This document shows positions 46,657 to 56,039 of a stretch of DNA of 64,000 nt, piece after piece; positions within the stretch are counted from its first letter, which is position 1; every line of letters begins with the position of its first letter. The position numbers were made by a program, and so were the translations under genes. This DNA is from Allorhizobium ampelinum S4 (lineage in GTDB: Bacteria > Pseudomonadota > Alphaproteobacteria > Rhizobiales > Rhizobiaceae). The stretch covers positions 682,001-746,000 of the forward strand of contig NC_011988.1 in NCBI RefSeq assembly GCF_000016285.1. Reading direction: 5' to 3'. The notes below the pieces were generated by a model. The model saw nothing but the letters and a program-made list of their open reading frames with translations. It was not told the origin of the DNA and did no database searches.

Positions 46657-48036
46657 ATGACCAGAGAGATCTTCATCCGCAATGCGTCCGATTATGCGCT
46701 GGGCGGCAAGCTGGCCAAGGATCTGGCTCAGCTTATCGCACGCCGCTCGGTCAGCCAGTCGGAAGGCAGACCAGAGGATCTGCAAGCCTATCTGGTGCAG
46801 GATATTCAGCCGCTGCTGTCATCGCTTGGCTTTGCTACGGAGATTTTCGCCAATCCGCGAGAGAACGGCGCACCGCTTTTGATCGCCAGCCTGATCGAGG
46901 ACGGCAGCCTGCCGACCGTGCTGATCTATGGGCATGGCGATGTCTGTAATGGCGAGGCGCATCGCTGGCGCGAAGGGCTAGACCCTTTCGTGCTGAATCA
47001 GGAGGAGGATAAGCTCTACGGGCGCGGCACGGCGGATAACAAGATCCAGCATCTCATCAATATCAAGGCGCTGGAACTGATTTTGAAGGAGCAGGGAAAG
47101 CTCGGCTTTAACGTCAAGATCATCATGGAAATGGCCGAGGAAACCGGCTCCTACGGTTTGCGTGAGTTTTTCCAGACCAAGCGCGAAGTCCTTGCCGCCG
47201 ATGTGCTGATCGCATCCGACGGGCCGCGATTGGCCGCCGATACGCCGACCATGTTCATGGGCTCACGCGGCGGCTTTGCCTTCAACCTTGTCGTCAACCT
47301 GCGCGACGGCGATCATCATTCCGGCAATTTCGGTGGATTGCTGGCCGATCCGGCGATCATTCTCGCCCATGCCATCGCCACGATTGTTGATGCGCGGGGC
47401 CAGATCCAGATCCCGGAATGGCTGCCGACCAGCCTGACCCCTGACATTCGCGCTGCCCTCAAGGACCTGCCGTCCCGCAAGCATGACGCGGACTGGGGTC
47501 AAGCGGATCTGACGCCGTCCGAGCGGGTCTTCGGCTGGAATTCCATGGCGGTTCTGGCCATCTCCTCGGGCAATATCGAGGCGCCGCAAAATGCCATTGC
47601 CGGATCGGCGCGGGCCACCTGCCAACTGCGGTTCGTGGTGGGAACGGATATGGAGGGCATTCTGCCTGCCCTGCGCCGCCATCTGGATGCCCATGGTTTC
47701 CCCATGGTGGCGGTGGAGCCAGCCCGTGGCGAGGCCTTCCGCGCCACCCGGTTTTCCCCCGATCATCCCTGGGTGCGGTTTGTCGAGCAATCCATAGCCC
47801 GCACCAGTGGAAAGCCTGTGCATGTTCTGCCCAATCTGGCGGGGTCGCTGCCCAATGATGCCTTTACCGACATTCTTGGCCTGCCGACCATCTGGATTCC
47901 CCATTCCCATGCCGAATGCGGTCAGCACGGACCGAACGAGCACGCTCTTCTGTCCATTGCTGAAGAGGGCATGCGATTGATGACGGGCCTGTTCCTGGAT
48001 ATTGGCGAACAGGCTGCCGCGTTGAAATCCGTTTGA
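46657..48036 (+). CDS. M20-family metallopeptidase (dipeptidase/acetylase type)
   Basis: 459 residues from the ATG at 46657 (GGCAGG upstream). Metal motifs: 'VLIYGHGDVCNG' (His-x-Asp), 'LYGRGTADNKIQHLI' (bridging Asp), 'MEMAEETGSYGLREFF' (Glu-Glu), 'IASDGPRL' and the C-terminal 'IPHSHAECGQHGPNEH' (His). The length and pattern match cytosolic M20 peptidases acting on small peptides or N-acyl amino acids. It follows the GntR gene by 82 bp and precedes the arabinofuranoside locus; its link to either is unclear. Confidence 0.86.
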   Translation: MTREIFIRNASDYALGGKLAKDLAQLIARRSVSQSEGRPEDLQAYLVQDIQPLLSSLGFATEIFANPRENGAPLLIASLIEDGSLPTVLIYGHGDVCNGEAHRWREGLDPFVLNQEEDKLYGRGTADNKIQHLINIKALELILKEQGKLGFNVKIIMEMAEETGSYGLREFFQTKREVLAADVLIASDGPRLAADTPTMFMGSRGGFAFNLVVNLRDGDHHSGNFGGLLADPAIILAHAIATIVDARGQIQIPEWLPTSLTPDIRAALKDLPSRKHDADWGQADLTPSERVFGWNSMAVLAISSGNIEAPQNAIAGSARATCQLRFVVGTDMEGILPALRRHLDAHGFPMVAVEPARGEAFRATRFSPDHPWVRFVEQSIARTSGKPVHVLPNLAGSLPNDAFTDILGLPTIWIPHSHAECGQHGPNEHALLSIAEEGMRLMTGLFLDIGEQAAALKSV

Positions 48037-48067
48037 GACTTTGGGCCAGTTGATTGCATCAGGAATT

Positions 48068-48111
48068 CTGATATTCATTCGTGAAACGCCTTGTTTTCGG
48101 ATGAATATCAG
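48068..48111. promoter_or_regulatory. Operator-like inverted repeat at the ArsR-type regulator start
   Basis: CTGATATTCAT (48068-48078) and ATGAATATCAG (48101-48111) are perfect 11-bp inverted arms with centres 33 bp apart; the right arm ends 2 bp before the start codon. A related pair with the same centre spacing lies at 49195-49234. Autoregulation is the simplest reading. Confidence 0.68.
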
Positions 48112-48113
48112 CA

Positions 48114-49040
48114 ATGAGCAGAAATTTTCTTGTGATCGACCCGGAAGACGGCATGGCGGTTCTGAAAGGGCTGGCCTCGCCATTGCGGATCGCAATGCTC
48201 AAGCTATTGCATGACAAGGGGGCGATGAATGTCAATGACATCGCTGCCGAACTGTCGCTGCCGCAATCCACCGTCTCCACCAATCTTCAGGTTCTGGAAG
48301 ACGCGGGGTTGATCCGCACCGAGAGCCAGAAGGCCCGCAAGGGCAGCCAGAAGATCTGCTATCCGACTGCCGAGGAGGTATTGGTTGTCTTCAAGAGCGA
48401 GCGGCGTAAGATCGATGCCCATGCCATCGAAGTCGCGATGCCGATCGGGCTTTATACCAGCTATGAGGTGACGGCACCCTGTGGTCTGTGTTCGCCCGAC
48501 GGAATCATTGGCTTGCTGGACGTCCCCAATACCTTCCTTGATCCGGAACGGATGAAAGCCGGGCTGATCTGGTTCACCAGAGGCTATGTGGAATATCAAT
48601 TCCCCAACAATGCCAAGCTATCCGGCAGCGCGATCCGCGAAATCGAGATTGCCATGGAGTTGAGTTCGGAAGTACCCGGCACCAGTGCTGACTGGCCATC
48701 CGACATCACTTTGTCGATCAATGGCACGGATGTCGGAACATGGACCTCTCCCGGCGATTTCGGTGACAAGCGCGGTGTTTATACGCCCGACTGGTGGAAG
48801 CTGAAGGGCTCCCAATACGGCAAGCTGAAGAATTGGCGAATTTCATCAGAGGGCACGTTCGTTGATGGCGTCAAGATTTCCTCCATCGATCTCAATGCTA
48901 TCGATCTGCTGGCCCATCATTCCATCCGGGTGCGGATTGGTGTGCGCGATGATGCGCGCCATCCCGGTGGCATCAACATTTTCGGACGCGGATTTGGCAA
49001 TTACGACCAGGATATCGTGCTCCGTATCCGAACAGAGTGA
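48114..49040 (+). CDS. ArsR-type winged-helix regulator with large C-terminal domain
   Basis: 308 residues, three times a normal ArsR protein. Residues about 10-90 form the winged helix ('GLASPLRIAMLKLLHDKGAMNVNDIAAELSLPQSTVSTNLQVLEDAGLI'). The remaining ~200 residues look like a beta-rich, carbohydrate-binding-like domain with 'SSEVPGTSADWPSDITLSINGTDVGTW' and 'IRVRIGVRDDARHPGGINIFGRGFG'. I recall similar proteins beside glycosidase genes, but cannot name the domain. A Cys pair in 'APCGLCS' is notable. Upstream of the GH51 gene, it is probably an arabinoside-sensing regulator. Confidence 0.78.
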   Translation: MSRNFLVIDPEDGMAVLKGLASPLRIAMLKLLHDKGAMNVNDIAAELSLPQSTVSTNLQVLEDAGLIRTESQKARKGSQKICYPTAEEVLVVFKSERRKIDAHAIEVAMPIGLYTSYEVTAPCGLCSPDGIIGLLDVPNTFLDPERMKAGLIWFTRGYVEYQFPNNAKLSGSAIREIEIAMELSSEVPGTSADWPSDITLSINGTDVGTWTSPGDFGDKRGVYTPDWWKLKGSQYGKLKNWRISSEGTFVDGVKISSIDLNAIDLLAHHSIRVRIGVRDDARHPGGINIFGRGFGNYDQDIVLRIRTE

Positions 49041-49169
49041 ATATCAGCGTTGGTGATTGAAAGGTTTTCGGCGCGAATACCGACCGTCATGCCGTTGTCA
49101 TATTGTTGTCATTGCGATTTTGCTGTGTTGCAGCATTGATTTCCATGTCTTTTAGGTCGTTTTTCAGCT

Positions 49170-49234
49170 TGACGCTTTGTCAAAATCGCTATTTTATATC
49201 CGATAAGATGGTTTAAATCATTGTATTGGATATA
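49170..49234 (+). promoter_or_regulatory. Promoter and operator-like pair upstream of the GH51 gene
   Basis: TTGACG (49170-49175), a 17-bp spacer and TTTTAT (49193-49198) make a promoter candidate. TATATCC (49195-49201) and GGATATA (49228-49234) are inverted arms with centres 33 bp apart, matching the geometry and the ATAT(T/C)C core of the pair at 48068-48111. The 209-bp gap has no gene. Confidence 0.55.
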
Positions 49235-49249
49235 TATAGGGAGGATGAC

Positions 49250-50773
49250 ATGAAGGCGACCGTTCTGGCGCATGCCGATTTCAGCATTGCGGAGATTGAT
49301 CCACGGCTCTACGGCTCCTTCATAGAGCATCTGGGCCGGGCGGTTTACACCGGTATTTATGAACCCGATCACCCAAGCGCCGATGAAAACGGCATGCGCC
49401 GCGATGTCATCGATCTGGTGCGGGAGTTGAACGTGCCGATTGTCCGTTATCCCGGCGGCAATTTCGTTTCGGCCTATAATTGGGAAGACGGCATTGGCCC
49501 CAAAAATCAGCGCCCGGTTCGGCTTGATCTCGCCTGGCATACCTCCGAGAGCAATGAGGTTGGCCTTCACGAGTTTGCCGATTGGTGCACCTCTGTCGGC
49601 ACGGAGATGATGCTGGCCGTCAATCTCGGGTCGCGCGGGCTGGATGAGGCGCGCAATTTTCTGGAATATGCCAATCATTCCGGCGGCAGCTATTGGAGCG
49701 ATCTGCGCATCAGCAATGGCAGGCCCCAGCCTTTCGATGTGAAGCTCTGGTGCCTGGGCAATGAAATGGACGGCCCTTGGCAGATCGGCCACAAATCCGC
49801 GGATGAATATGGCCGGCTTGCCCACGAGACAGCGAAGGCCATGCGGACCTTCGATAAATCGCTGGAACTGGTGGTCTGCGGTTCGTCCAATGCCAAGATG
49901 CCGAGCTATCCGCAATGGGAAGCGACCGTTCTCGACCATACCTATAATGAGGTCGATTATATTTCCCTGCATATGTATTTTGACAACAAGGCAGGCGATA
50001 CGCCCAATTATCTCGCCCAGAACAAGAAGCTGGATGATTATATCGTCTCGGTATCGGGCGTGATTGATTTCATCAAGGCCAAGAAACGCTCTTCCAAGAA
50101 TGTCTATATTTCCTTTGATGAATGGAATGTCTGGTATCATTCCAACGAACAGGACAAGGCAATCCTCCAGGGCAATGACGGTTGGCCCTTCGCGCCGCCA
50201 TTGTTGGAAGACATCTATAATTTCGAGGATGTGTTGCAGGTCGGGCTGATTATCAACACTTTCATCCGCCGTTCCAACGTGGTGCGCATCGCCTGCCTGG
50301 CGCAATTGGTCAATGTGATCGCGCCAATCATGACGGCGCCGGGCGGTCCAGCCTGGCGGCAGACGATTTTCTATCCGTTCCTGTTCGCCTCGGTGCATGG
50401 CCGTGGCACGGCGCTGGATCTCAGGGTGAAAAGCCCGACCTATACGGCGTCTGCCGTCGGTGAGGTCGACAGTCTCGACATTGCCGCCGTGCATGACACG
50501 GCGGATGGCTCGATTGCTTTCTTCGTCGTCAATCGTTCAGAGGCGGCCATCGAGACCACATTCGATTTGCAGGGGTTTGGCACCGCGCCATCTATCGCCG
50601 ATTATCAGGTGATGACCCATGCCGATTTGAAGGCGGTCAATACGCAGGAGCGGATGACGGAGGTTGCGCCACGCCCCGGCGAGGGGCTGGTTATCGACGG
50701 CACAAGCCTGACGACGTCGTTTCCGGCGCTGTCCTACCAGATGATCCGGGTGAAGGTTCGGGATGTCTCCTAG
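49250..50773 (+). CDS. Alpha-N-arabinofuranosidase, glycoside hydrolase family 51
   Basis: 507 residues from the ATG at 49250 with GGGAGG upstream. The acid/base Glu172 is in 'LWCLGNEMDGPWQ' and the nucleophile Glu291 in 'VYISFDEWNVWYH'. 'DPRLYGSFIEHLGRAVYTGIYEP' and 'RYPGGNFVSAYNWEDG' are GH51 landmarks. There is no signal peptide, so it acts in the cytosol on arabinofuranosides brought in by the transporter encoded next. It releases L-arabinose from arabino-oligosaccharides of plant cell walls. Confidence 0.94.
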   Translation: MKATVLAHADFSIAEIDPRLYGSFIEHLGRAVYTGIYEPDHPSADENGMRRDVIDLVRELNVPIVRYPGGNFVSAYNWEDGIGPKNQRPVRLDLAWHTSESNEVGLHEFADWCTSVGTEMMLAVNLGSRGLDEARNFLEYANHSGGSYWSDLRISNGRPQPFDVKLWCLGNEMDGPWQIGHKSADEYGRLAHETAKAMRTFDKSLELVVCGSSNAKMPSYPQWEATVLDHTYNEVDYISLHMYFDNKAGDTPNYLAQNKKLDDYIVSVSGVIDFIKAKKRSSKNVYISFDEWNVWYHSNEQDKAILQGNDGWPFAPPLLEDIYNFEDVLQVGLIINTFIRRSNVVRIACLAQLVNVIAPIMTAPGGPAWRQTIFYPFLFASVHGRGTALDLRVKSPTYTASAVGEVDSLDIAAVHDTADGSIAFFVVNRSEAAIETTFDLQGFGTAPSIADYQVMTHADLKAVNTQERMTEVAPRPGEGLVIDGTSLTTSFPALSYQMIRVKVRDVS

Positions 50774-50820
50774 GGGCATGGATAATTCCTGACCTTGCTA
50801 AACCTGGGAGGAGGATAGCG

Positions 50821-51921
50821 ATGACGGCACAGATCGAAATCAGCAATGTCAGCAAGACCTACGGTGCTATGACCGTGCTGGATGGCTTGTCGCTGTCCAT
50901 TCCGGCCCATGAATTCGTGGTCTTCCTCGGTCCGTCCGGCTGCGGAAAATCGACTTTGCTGCGGATGATCGCCGGGCTTGAAAGCGTCGATGACGGTGAA
51001 ATCCGCATCAATGGCGAGCGGATTGACGGACTGCCGCCTGGTCAGCGTGACGTGGCTATGGTATTTCAATCCTATGCGCTCTATCCGCATATGACCGTGC
51101 GCCAGAACATGGCCTTCGGGCTTGAGAATATTCAGGTTTCCCGATCGGTCATTGATGCGCGCATTGCCGAAGCCGCGCGGATGCTGGAAATCGATCATCT
51201 GCTGGAGCGCAAGCCGGGGCAGCTTTCCGGCGGCCAGCGCCAGCGCGTGGCGATCGGCCGGGCGGTGGTAAAGGAGCCCAAAGCCTTCCTGTTTGATGAG
51301 CCGCTCTCCAATCTGGATGCCGCGCTGCGCACTCGCACCCGGATCGAGTTAGCGCAATTGCATCAACGGCTGCGCTCGACGATGATTTTCGTCACCCATG
51401 ATCAGACCGAAGCGATGACGCTGGCCGACAGGATCGTGGTGATGAACAATCGTCGCATCGAGCAGATTGGCACGCCGATGCAGATCTATGAGCGCCCGGC
51501 TACCCGCTTCGTGGCGGGTTTCGTCGGGTCGCCGGCGATGAATTTTCTCGATGTTACGGGTTTTTCTCCCGGCAAATCCGGCATGGTGGCCACCTGCGGT
51601 CAGAGCCTGCGTATCGAAACCCATATCGATCCGGCCAATGCGGTGTCGGCGGTGACGCTCGGTATTCGCGCCGAGGCGGTTCACGTCACGCCTCCTGAGG
51701 GCGGCGACGTTGATGGCACTATCGATGTGCTGGAGCGTCTGGGTGATCGGACACTGATCTATACACGATTGGCGGATGGCCAAAGTGTGGTGGCCGCAAC
51801 GGCGGGTCAGACGCGCCTGAAAATCGGCGATCGCATTGGCCTTGGTTTTGACGGTGAAAAAGCCCATCTGTTCGATGCGGATGGAACCGCCCGGCATGCG
51901 GAGGCGCTCTCTGATGGCTGA
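50821..51921 (+). CDS. Sugar ABC transporter ATP-binding protein (MsmK/UgpC type)
   Basis: 366 residues. Walker A is 'GPSGCGKST' at about 38-46, the signature 'LSGGQRQRVAIGRAVV', Walker B 'AFLFDEPLSNLD' and the switch His in 'FVTHDQTEAMTLAD'. The C-terminal TOBE-like regulatory domain (about 240-360) is present. The family energises disaccharide and oligosaccharide importers. It starts 47 bp after the GH51 stop in the same operon. Confidence 0.94.
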   Translation: MTAQIEISNVSKTYGAMTVLDGLSLSIPAHEFVVFLGPSGCGKSTLLRMIAGLESVDDGEIRINGERIDGLPPGQRDVAMVFQSYALYPHMTVRQNMAFGLENIQVSRSVIDARIAEAARMLEIDHLLERKPGQLSGGQRQRVAIGRAVVKEPKAFLFDEPLSNLDAALRTRTRIELAQLHQRLRSTMIFVTHDQTEAMTLADRIVVMNNRRIEQIGTPMQIYERPATRFVAGFVGSPAMNFLDVTGFSPGKSGMVATCGQSLRIETHIDPANAVSAVTLGIRAEAVHVTPPEGGDVDGTIDVLERLGDRTLIYTRLADGQSVVAATAGQTRLKIGDRIGLGFDGEKAHLFDADGTARHAEALSDG

Positions 51922-52864
51922 CCGCTCTTCTGTTCCGCCAGGTATGGGCCTGCCGGATGTGAGCCTGCGCCGCCGTTCAGCCCCTGCGTCGATGAGCATC
52001 CATGCTCCGCGCTGGAGCCATGCGTTATTCGTGGCGCCTTACCTGACATTTTTCGCCACGCTTCTGGTTTTTCCGCTGATCTGGGGCATTTGGCTGAGTT
52101 TCCATAAGGCCGATATGTTTTCGAGCGGGCGGTTCGTCGGCTTTGATAATTATCTACGGCTGTTTCGCGATACCGTTTTCATCCAGTCGATCTGGAATAC
52201 CTTCTATTTCGTGGCATTGACGGTGCCGACGCTGGCGGTGCTCGGGCTATTTCTGGCGCTGGCGCTCAACCGGCAGACGCGGACGGCGGCGGTTCTGCGA
52301 ACCCTGTTCTTTGCTTCTTCGGTTCTGTCCGTCACCATCGTCACGCTGGTCTGGCGGATTGTGTTCATTCCGCAGGTCGGCTTGCTGGCCACCATTTTCG
52401 GCTGGTTTGGCGCAACAGCGCCCGCCGCCCTCTCCGATCCCGATCTGGCGATGATTGCGATTGCCATTGCCACCGTCTGGTGGTGCCTTGGCCTGCCGAT
52501 GATGCTGTTTCTGTCGGCTTTGCAGCAAATCCCCGGCGATATCTATGAGGCGGCGGCGCTTGATAATGCCAGCCGCTGGCGGACACTGACGGCCATTACC
52601 CTGCCATCCATCAAGCGGACATTCCTCCTGGTGATCATCATTCAGATTGTCTTGCAATTCCAGCTGTTTGGCCAGGCGCTGTTGATGACGCGGGGAGGGC
52701 CGAACAATGCGACCCGCCCCATCGTTCTCTATATCTATGAAGTCACCTTCCGCCGCTGGGATCTTGGTCTCGGGGCCGCAGCCTCCGAAATCCTTTTCAT
52801 CCTGATCCTGCTCGCCGCCATGGCGCAATATCTGATCACCAGACGTAAAGGAGACGCGGCATGA
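51914..52864 (+). CDS. Sugar ABC transporter permease (MalF/UgpA type)
   Basis: 316 residues from the ATG at 51914, overlapping the ATPase gene by 8 bp. A long cytoplasmic arm (about 35 residues) precedes six membrane helices. The coupling loop 'QQIPGDIYEAAALDNASRWRTLTAITLPSIKRTF' is the CUT1 permease EAA motif. 'FVAPYLTFFATLLVFPLIWGIWLSFHKAD' forms the first helix region. Pairs with the permease that overlaps its end. Confidence 0.92.
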   Translation: MADRSSVPPGMGLPDVSLRRRSAPASMSIHAPRWSHALFVAPYLTFFATLLVFPLIWGIWLSFHKADMFSSGRFVGFDNYLRLFRDTVFIQSIWNTFYFVALTVPTLAVLGLFLALALNRQTRTAAVLRTLFFASSVLSVTIVTLVWRIVFIPQVGLLATIFGWFGATAPAALSDPDLAMIAIAIATVWWCLGLPMMLFLSALQQIPGDIYEAAALDNASRWRTLTAITLPSIKRTFLLVIIIQIVLQFQLFGQALLMTRGGPNNATRPIVLYIYEVTFRRWDLGLGAAASEILFILILLAAMAQYLITRRKGDAA

Positions 52865-53703
52865 GCGGCTTTTCCTCTTCTCACAGCAAGCTTGGCGACC
52901 GGATCGTCCTTGGGCTGGTCGTGCTGTTATCTCTCGTGATGCTTTTGCCCATTCTCTGGGTGATCGGATTGTCGCTGAAGGAAAACAGTGTGCTGATGGC
53001 CGACCCCAATTCGGTGTTTCATCCACCTTATATCATTGGCAATTATATCAATATCCTGCAAACGTCCTCGGTGTTTCGCTGGATCCTCAACAGCCTGATC
53101 GTTTCGATCAGCCTGACCATCGGCACGCTGATCCTGTCGTCGCTGGCTGGTTACGGCTTTGCCCGGCTGAATTTTCCGGGCCGAGACGTGCTGTTCGTGA
53201 TCGTTCTGTTCGGGCTCGCGGTGCCGGAGCAGGCGGTTCTGGTTGCCCGGCACCAGATTTTCAGCATGTTGAGCCTGCACAATACCTATCCGGGCCTTGT
53301 GCTGCCCGGCCTATCCAGCGCTTTCGGCGTCTTTTTGATGACGCAATATTTCCGGGCCATCCCGCGCGATCTGGATGAGGCGGCCCTTCTGGACAATGCC
53401 AGCCGGTTCCGGATCTTCTGGAAAGTGCTTTTGCCTCTGACGCTGCCCGCCCAGGCGACGCTTGGCATTTTCACGTTTCTGGCGTCCTGGAACGACTATT
53501 TCTGGCCGCTGATTTCGGCATCCAGAAAGGACATGTATACGCTGACAGTGGGGCTTGCCTCGACCCAGACCAATTTCGGCCAGTCCGAAGGCCTGGGCTT
53601 CCTGATGGCGCAGGCGGTGTTTGCTGGAGCGCCTATCCTTATCATCTATCTGTTTTTCCAAAAATATATCGTCACGGCGGTGTCGGGGGCAGCCGTTCGG
53701 TAG
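52861..53703 (+). CDS. Sugar ABC transporter permease (MalG/UgpE type)
   Basis: 280 residues overlapping the previous gene by 4 bp (ATGA). Six membrane helices, with the EAA loop 'RAIPRDLDEAALLDNASRFRIFWKVLLPLTLPA' and the typical C-terminus '...FLFFQKYIVTAVSGAAVR'. Second half of the CUT1 translocation channel for the arabinoside importer. Confidence 0.93.
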   Translation: MSGFSSSHSKLGDRIVLGLVVLLSLVMLLPILWVIGLSLKENSVLMADPNSVFHPPYIIGNYINILQTSSVFRWILNSLIVSISLTIGTLILSSLAGYGFARLNFPGRDVLFVIVLFGLAVPEQAVLVARHQIFSMLSLHNTYPGLVLPGLSSAFGVFLMTQYFRAIPRDLDEAALLDNASRFRIFWKVLLPLTLPAQATLGIFTFLASWNDYFWPLISASRKDMYTLTVGLASTQTNFGQSEGLGFLMAQAVFAGAPILIIYLFFQKYIVTAVSGAAVR

Positions 53704-53745
53704 CGTTTGCCCTGACATTACAAGAAACACGTGGGAGGAGAGACC

Positions 53746-55092
53746 ATGAAAGCGACGCCAATCAAATCGAGGATCATGAAACTGATGCGCACCACCATTC
53801 CGGTGGTGGCACTGATGATGGGCCATGCCGCCTTCGCGGCGGAGCCTGTGGAACTGAACGTCCAAAGGTTCTTCGGCGCCTGCGATGCCGAATATGGCAG
53901 CAATACAGACGTCAGCAAATCGGTCGGCGAATGTGGGATCATGACCTCGCTGATCAACAAGTTCAACGCCGATAATCCCGACATCCATGTGTCGGTGGCG
54001 ACTGTGGAATGGCCGGGCTATGACCAGCTCAACGCGCAATTTGCCTCCAACGATCCGCCTGACATCGTCACGATCCATGAATCGGCCTTGTCGGATTATC
54101 AGTCCAAAAACCTTATCATGCCGCTGGACGAGCTTTTGGCCACCCAAGGCATCAAGCCTGAAACCTTTACCGAGGCGGCGCGGCAGGGCGCGACCAAGGA
54201 CGGCAAGTTCTATGGATTGCCGATCGACAGCTGGACCATGCTCTACCATATCAATATGGATCTGTTTAAGCAGGCGGGTCTCGTCAATGCCGATGGCACA
54301 CCGATCCTGCCGAAATCCCCGGAAGAGCTTCTGGCCCAGGCCGAACAGTTCAAGCAGAAGACCGGCAAGCCTTATTTCGTGCAGAATCTTGCCAATGAGA
54401 CGGCGCTCTACATGCGCAATCTCTATACCTACCTGTTCCAGCAAAACTCTGATTTCTTCGCCGATCCAACCCATATCAAGCTCGACACGCCTGAGGCCAA
54501 GCGGGTGGTGGAGATGTACCGAACCATCTTTGCCAAGGGCTATACCACCAAGGACATGGATTACGGCGCCTCGATCACTGCCTTTCTGGCCGGTGCCGGC
54601 GGTGTTCATCTGAACGGCACCTGGATGATTGGCGATTATAATGCCTCGGCTGCCAAACCGGGCACGGCGCTGAACAAGGGCGGTTATGCCGTCTATCCCT
54701 ATCCGCAATTGTTTTCCGGCGATCACGCGCAGTTTGCCGATGGTCATACCTGGGCTGTTTCCGTCAAGGACCGGACGCCCGAACAGACCAAGGCCGTGGC
54801 GCGGTTCCTGAAATTCTTCGTCGACAATGATTTCGATTGGTCGCGCACCGGCCACCTGCCATCCGTGCAGGCTGTGCTGAACTCTGATGCCTTCAAGGCC
54901 CTGCCGCACCGCGACACGGTGTCTGATATTGCCCAGCTTGGGCGGCCACTGCCGTCGCAAGTGCAGCGCCAGTTCCCGATCCAGGACATTATCGGCGAAG
55001 AAATGAGCGCTGCGGTGACCGGTCAGAAGGATGTCGACGCGGCCTTGAAGGATGCCCAAAGCCGGGTGAATGACCTGCTTGGCAATCTGTAA
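53746..55092 (+). CDS. Sugar ABC transporter substrate-binding protein
   Basis: 448 residues from the ATG at 53746 with GGGAGGAG upstream. A Sec signal peptide ends 'GHAAFA' near residue 30. The mature protein has family 1 (SBP_bac_1) features such as 'TSLINKFNADNPDIHVSVATVEWPGYDQ', 'LPIDSWTMLYHINMDLFKQAGL' and 'GVHLNGTWMIGDY'. Three Cys near the mature N-terminus ('GACDAE', 'GECGIM') are unusual for this family and may form a disulfide. It probably binds arabinofuranosyl oligosaccharides, judging from the GH51 partner. Confidence 0.91.
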   Translation: MKATPIKSRIMKLMRTTIPVVALMMGHAAFAAEPVELNVQRFFGACDAEYGSNTDVSKSVGECGIMTSLINKFNADNPDIHVSVATVEWPGYDQLNAQFASNDPPDIVTIHESALSDYQSKNLIMPLDELLATQGIKPETFTEAARQGATKDGKFYGLPIDSWTMLYHINMDLFKQAGLVNADGTPILPKSPEELLAQAEQFKQKTGKPYFVQNLANETALYMRNLYTYLFQQNSDFFADPTHIKLDTPEAKRVVEMYRTIFAKGYTTKDMDYGASITAFLAGAGGVHLNGTWMIGDYNASAAKPGTALNKGGYAVYPYPQLFSGDHAQFADGHTWAVSVKDRTPEQTKAVARFLKFFVDNDFDWSRTGHLPSVQAVLNSDAFKALPHRDTVSDIAQLGRPLPSQVQRQFPIQDIIGEEMSAAVTGQKDVDAALKDAQSRVNDLLGNL

Positions 55093-55107
55093 AAACAAGA
55101 TAGGTGA

Positions 55108-55134
55108 GCGCCCAAAGCCAAAAGCTTTGGGCGC
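55108..55134 (+). terminator. Bidirectional terminator between binding protein and ribH2
   Basis: GCGCCCAAAGC (55108-55118), loop CAAAA, GCTTTGGGCGC (55124-55134): a perfect 11-bp stem with A-rich sequence before and TATTTTA after, between convergent genes. Confidence 0.85.
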
Positions 55135-55141
55135 TGCTATT

Positions 55142-55636
<495 letters not shown>

Positions 55637-55637
55637 T

Positions 55638-55657
55638 CAGCCAAACAGAGTTGGCTG
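55638..55657 (-). promoter_or_regulatory. Hairpin in the riboswitch expression platform of ribH2
   Basis: CAGCCAA and TTGGCTG form a perfect 7-bp stem with a 6-nt loop, followed on the minus strand by CCTTGAAAGG, itself a small palindrome that contains the ribosome site, then the ATG at 55618. This arrangement points to control at translation initiation rather than transcription termination. Confidence 0.5.
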
Positions 55658-55750
55658 GAACACCGCACGGAGGCGGCAAATTTTCCCTTGGGCGAACAGC
55701 AGGGCACACCCGTTCGGGAGACGGATCTCCGCTGGGGTATTTCCTGCATG

Positions 55751-55887
55751 CTCTCTTCCATCCGGACTATACCGTCGGCTCCGGCATCGCACCGGATCTG
55801 CTGACCTCCCAGGTTGCCCTGAAAGCGCTCGCGGGCTCCGGGCAAGCCCGATACCGCCGGTGGGGAATTTCACCCCGCCCTGAGAAC
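55751..55887 (-). ncRNA. FMN riboswitch (RFN element)
   Basis: On the minus strand it opens with GTTCTCAGGGCGGGGTGAAA and runs through CCCCACCGGCGGTA, AGCCCGCGAGCG, GGTCAGCAGATCCGGT and CCGGAGCCGACGGTATAGTC, ending with CCGGATGGAAGAGAG. These are the conserved blocks of the six-stem FMN aptamer in the right order. It lies about 130 nt upstream of ribH2 and lowers its expression when FMN is abundant. Confidence 0.96.
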
Positions 55888-55952
55888 AGTTATAACATAG
55901 AATTGAAGTTGCAGAAATTGCAAGGCCGTTTTTCTCATTATTCGGTAGGTTA

Positions 55953-56023
55953 GTGGTCCGATTCCGACATTTGCCTCCGTTTGCAGCACCCTCGAGAGCA
56001 AATGTCGGAATTTTCAGGACCAC
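55953..56023. repeat. Long palindromic hairpin element, left copy
   Basis: GTGGTCC (55953-55959) pairs with GGACCAC (56017-56023), and TTCCGACATTTGC (55962-55974) with GCAAATGTCGGAA (55998-56010). The loop contains GCAGCACCCTCGAG. It is an inverted, diverged copy of the hairpin at 56040-56118. Confidence 0.85.
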
Positions 56024-56039
56024 GAGCAGGTCTCTGTTT

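Noticed and set aside
49038..49048. A third GTGAATATCAG half-site at the end of the ArsR-type gene
   Set aside because: It lacks a partner arm at the 33-bp centre spacing shared by the other two pairs, so I did not count it as an operator.
49109..50494. A 461-codon minus-strand frame opposite the GH51 gene
   Set aside because: The opposite strand encodes an enzyme with both catalytic Glu residues; the antisense product has no recognisable features.
53311..55098. A 595-codon minus-strand frame opposite the sugar-binding-protein and permease genes
   Set aside because: Antisense shadow; the plus-strand genes have signal peptide, family motifs and ribosome sites, this frame has none.
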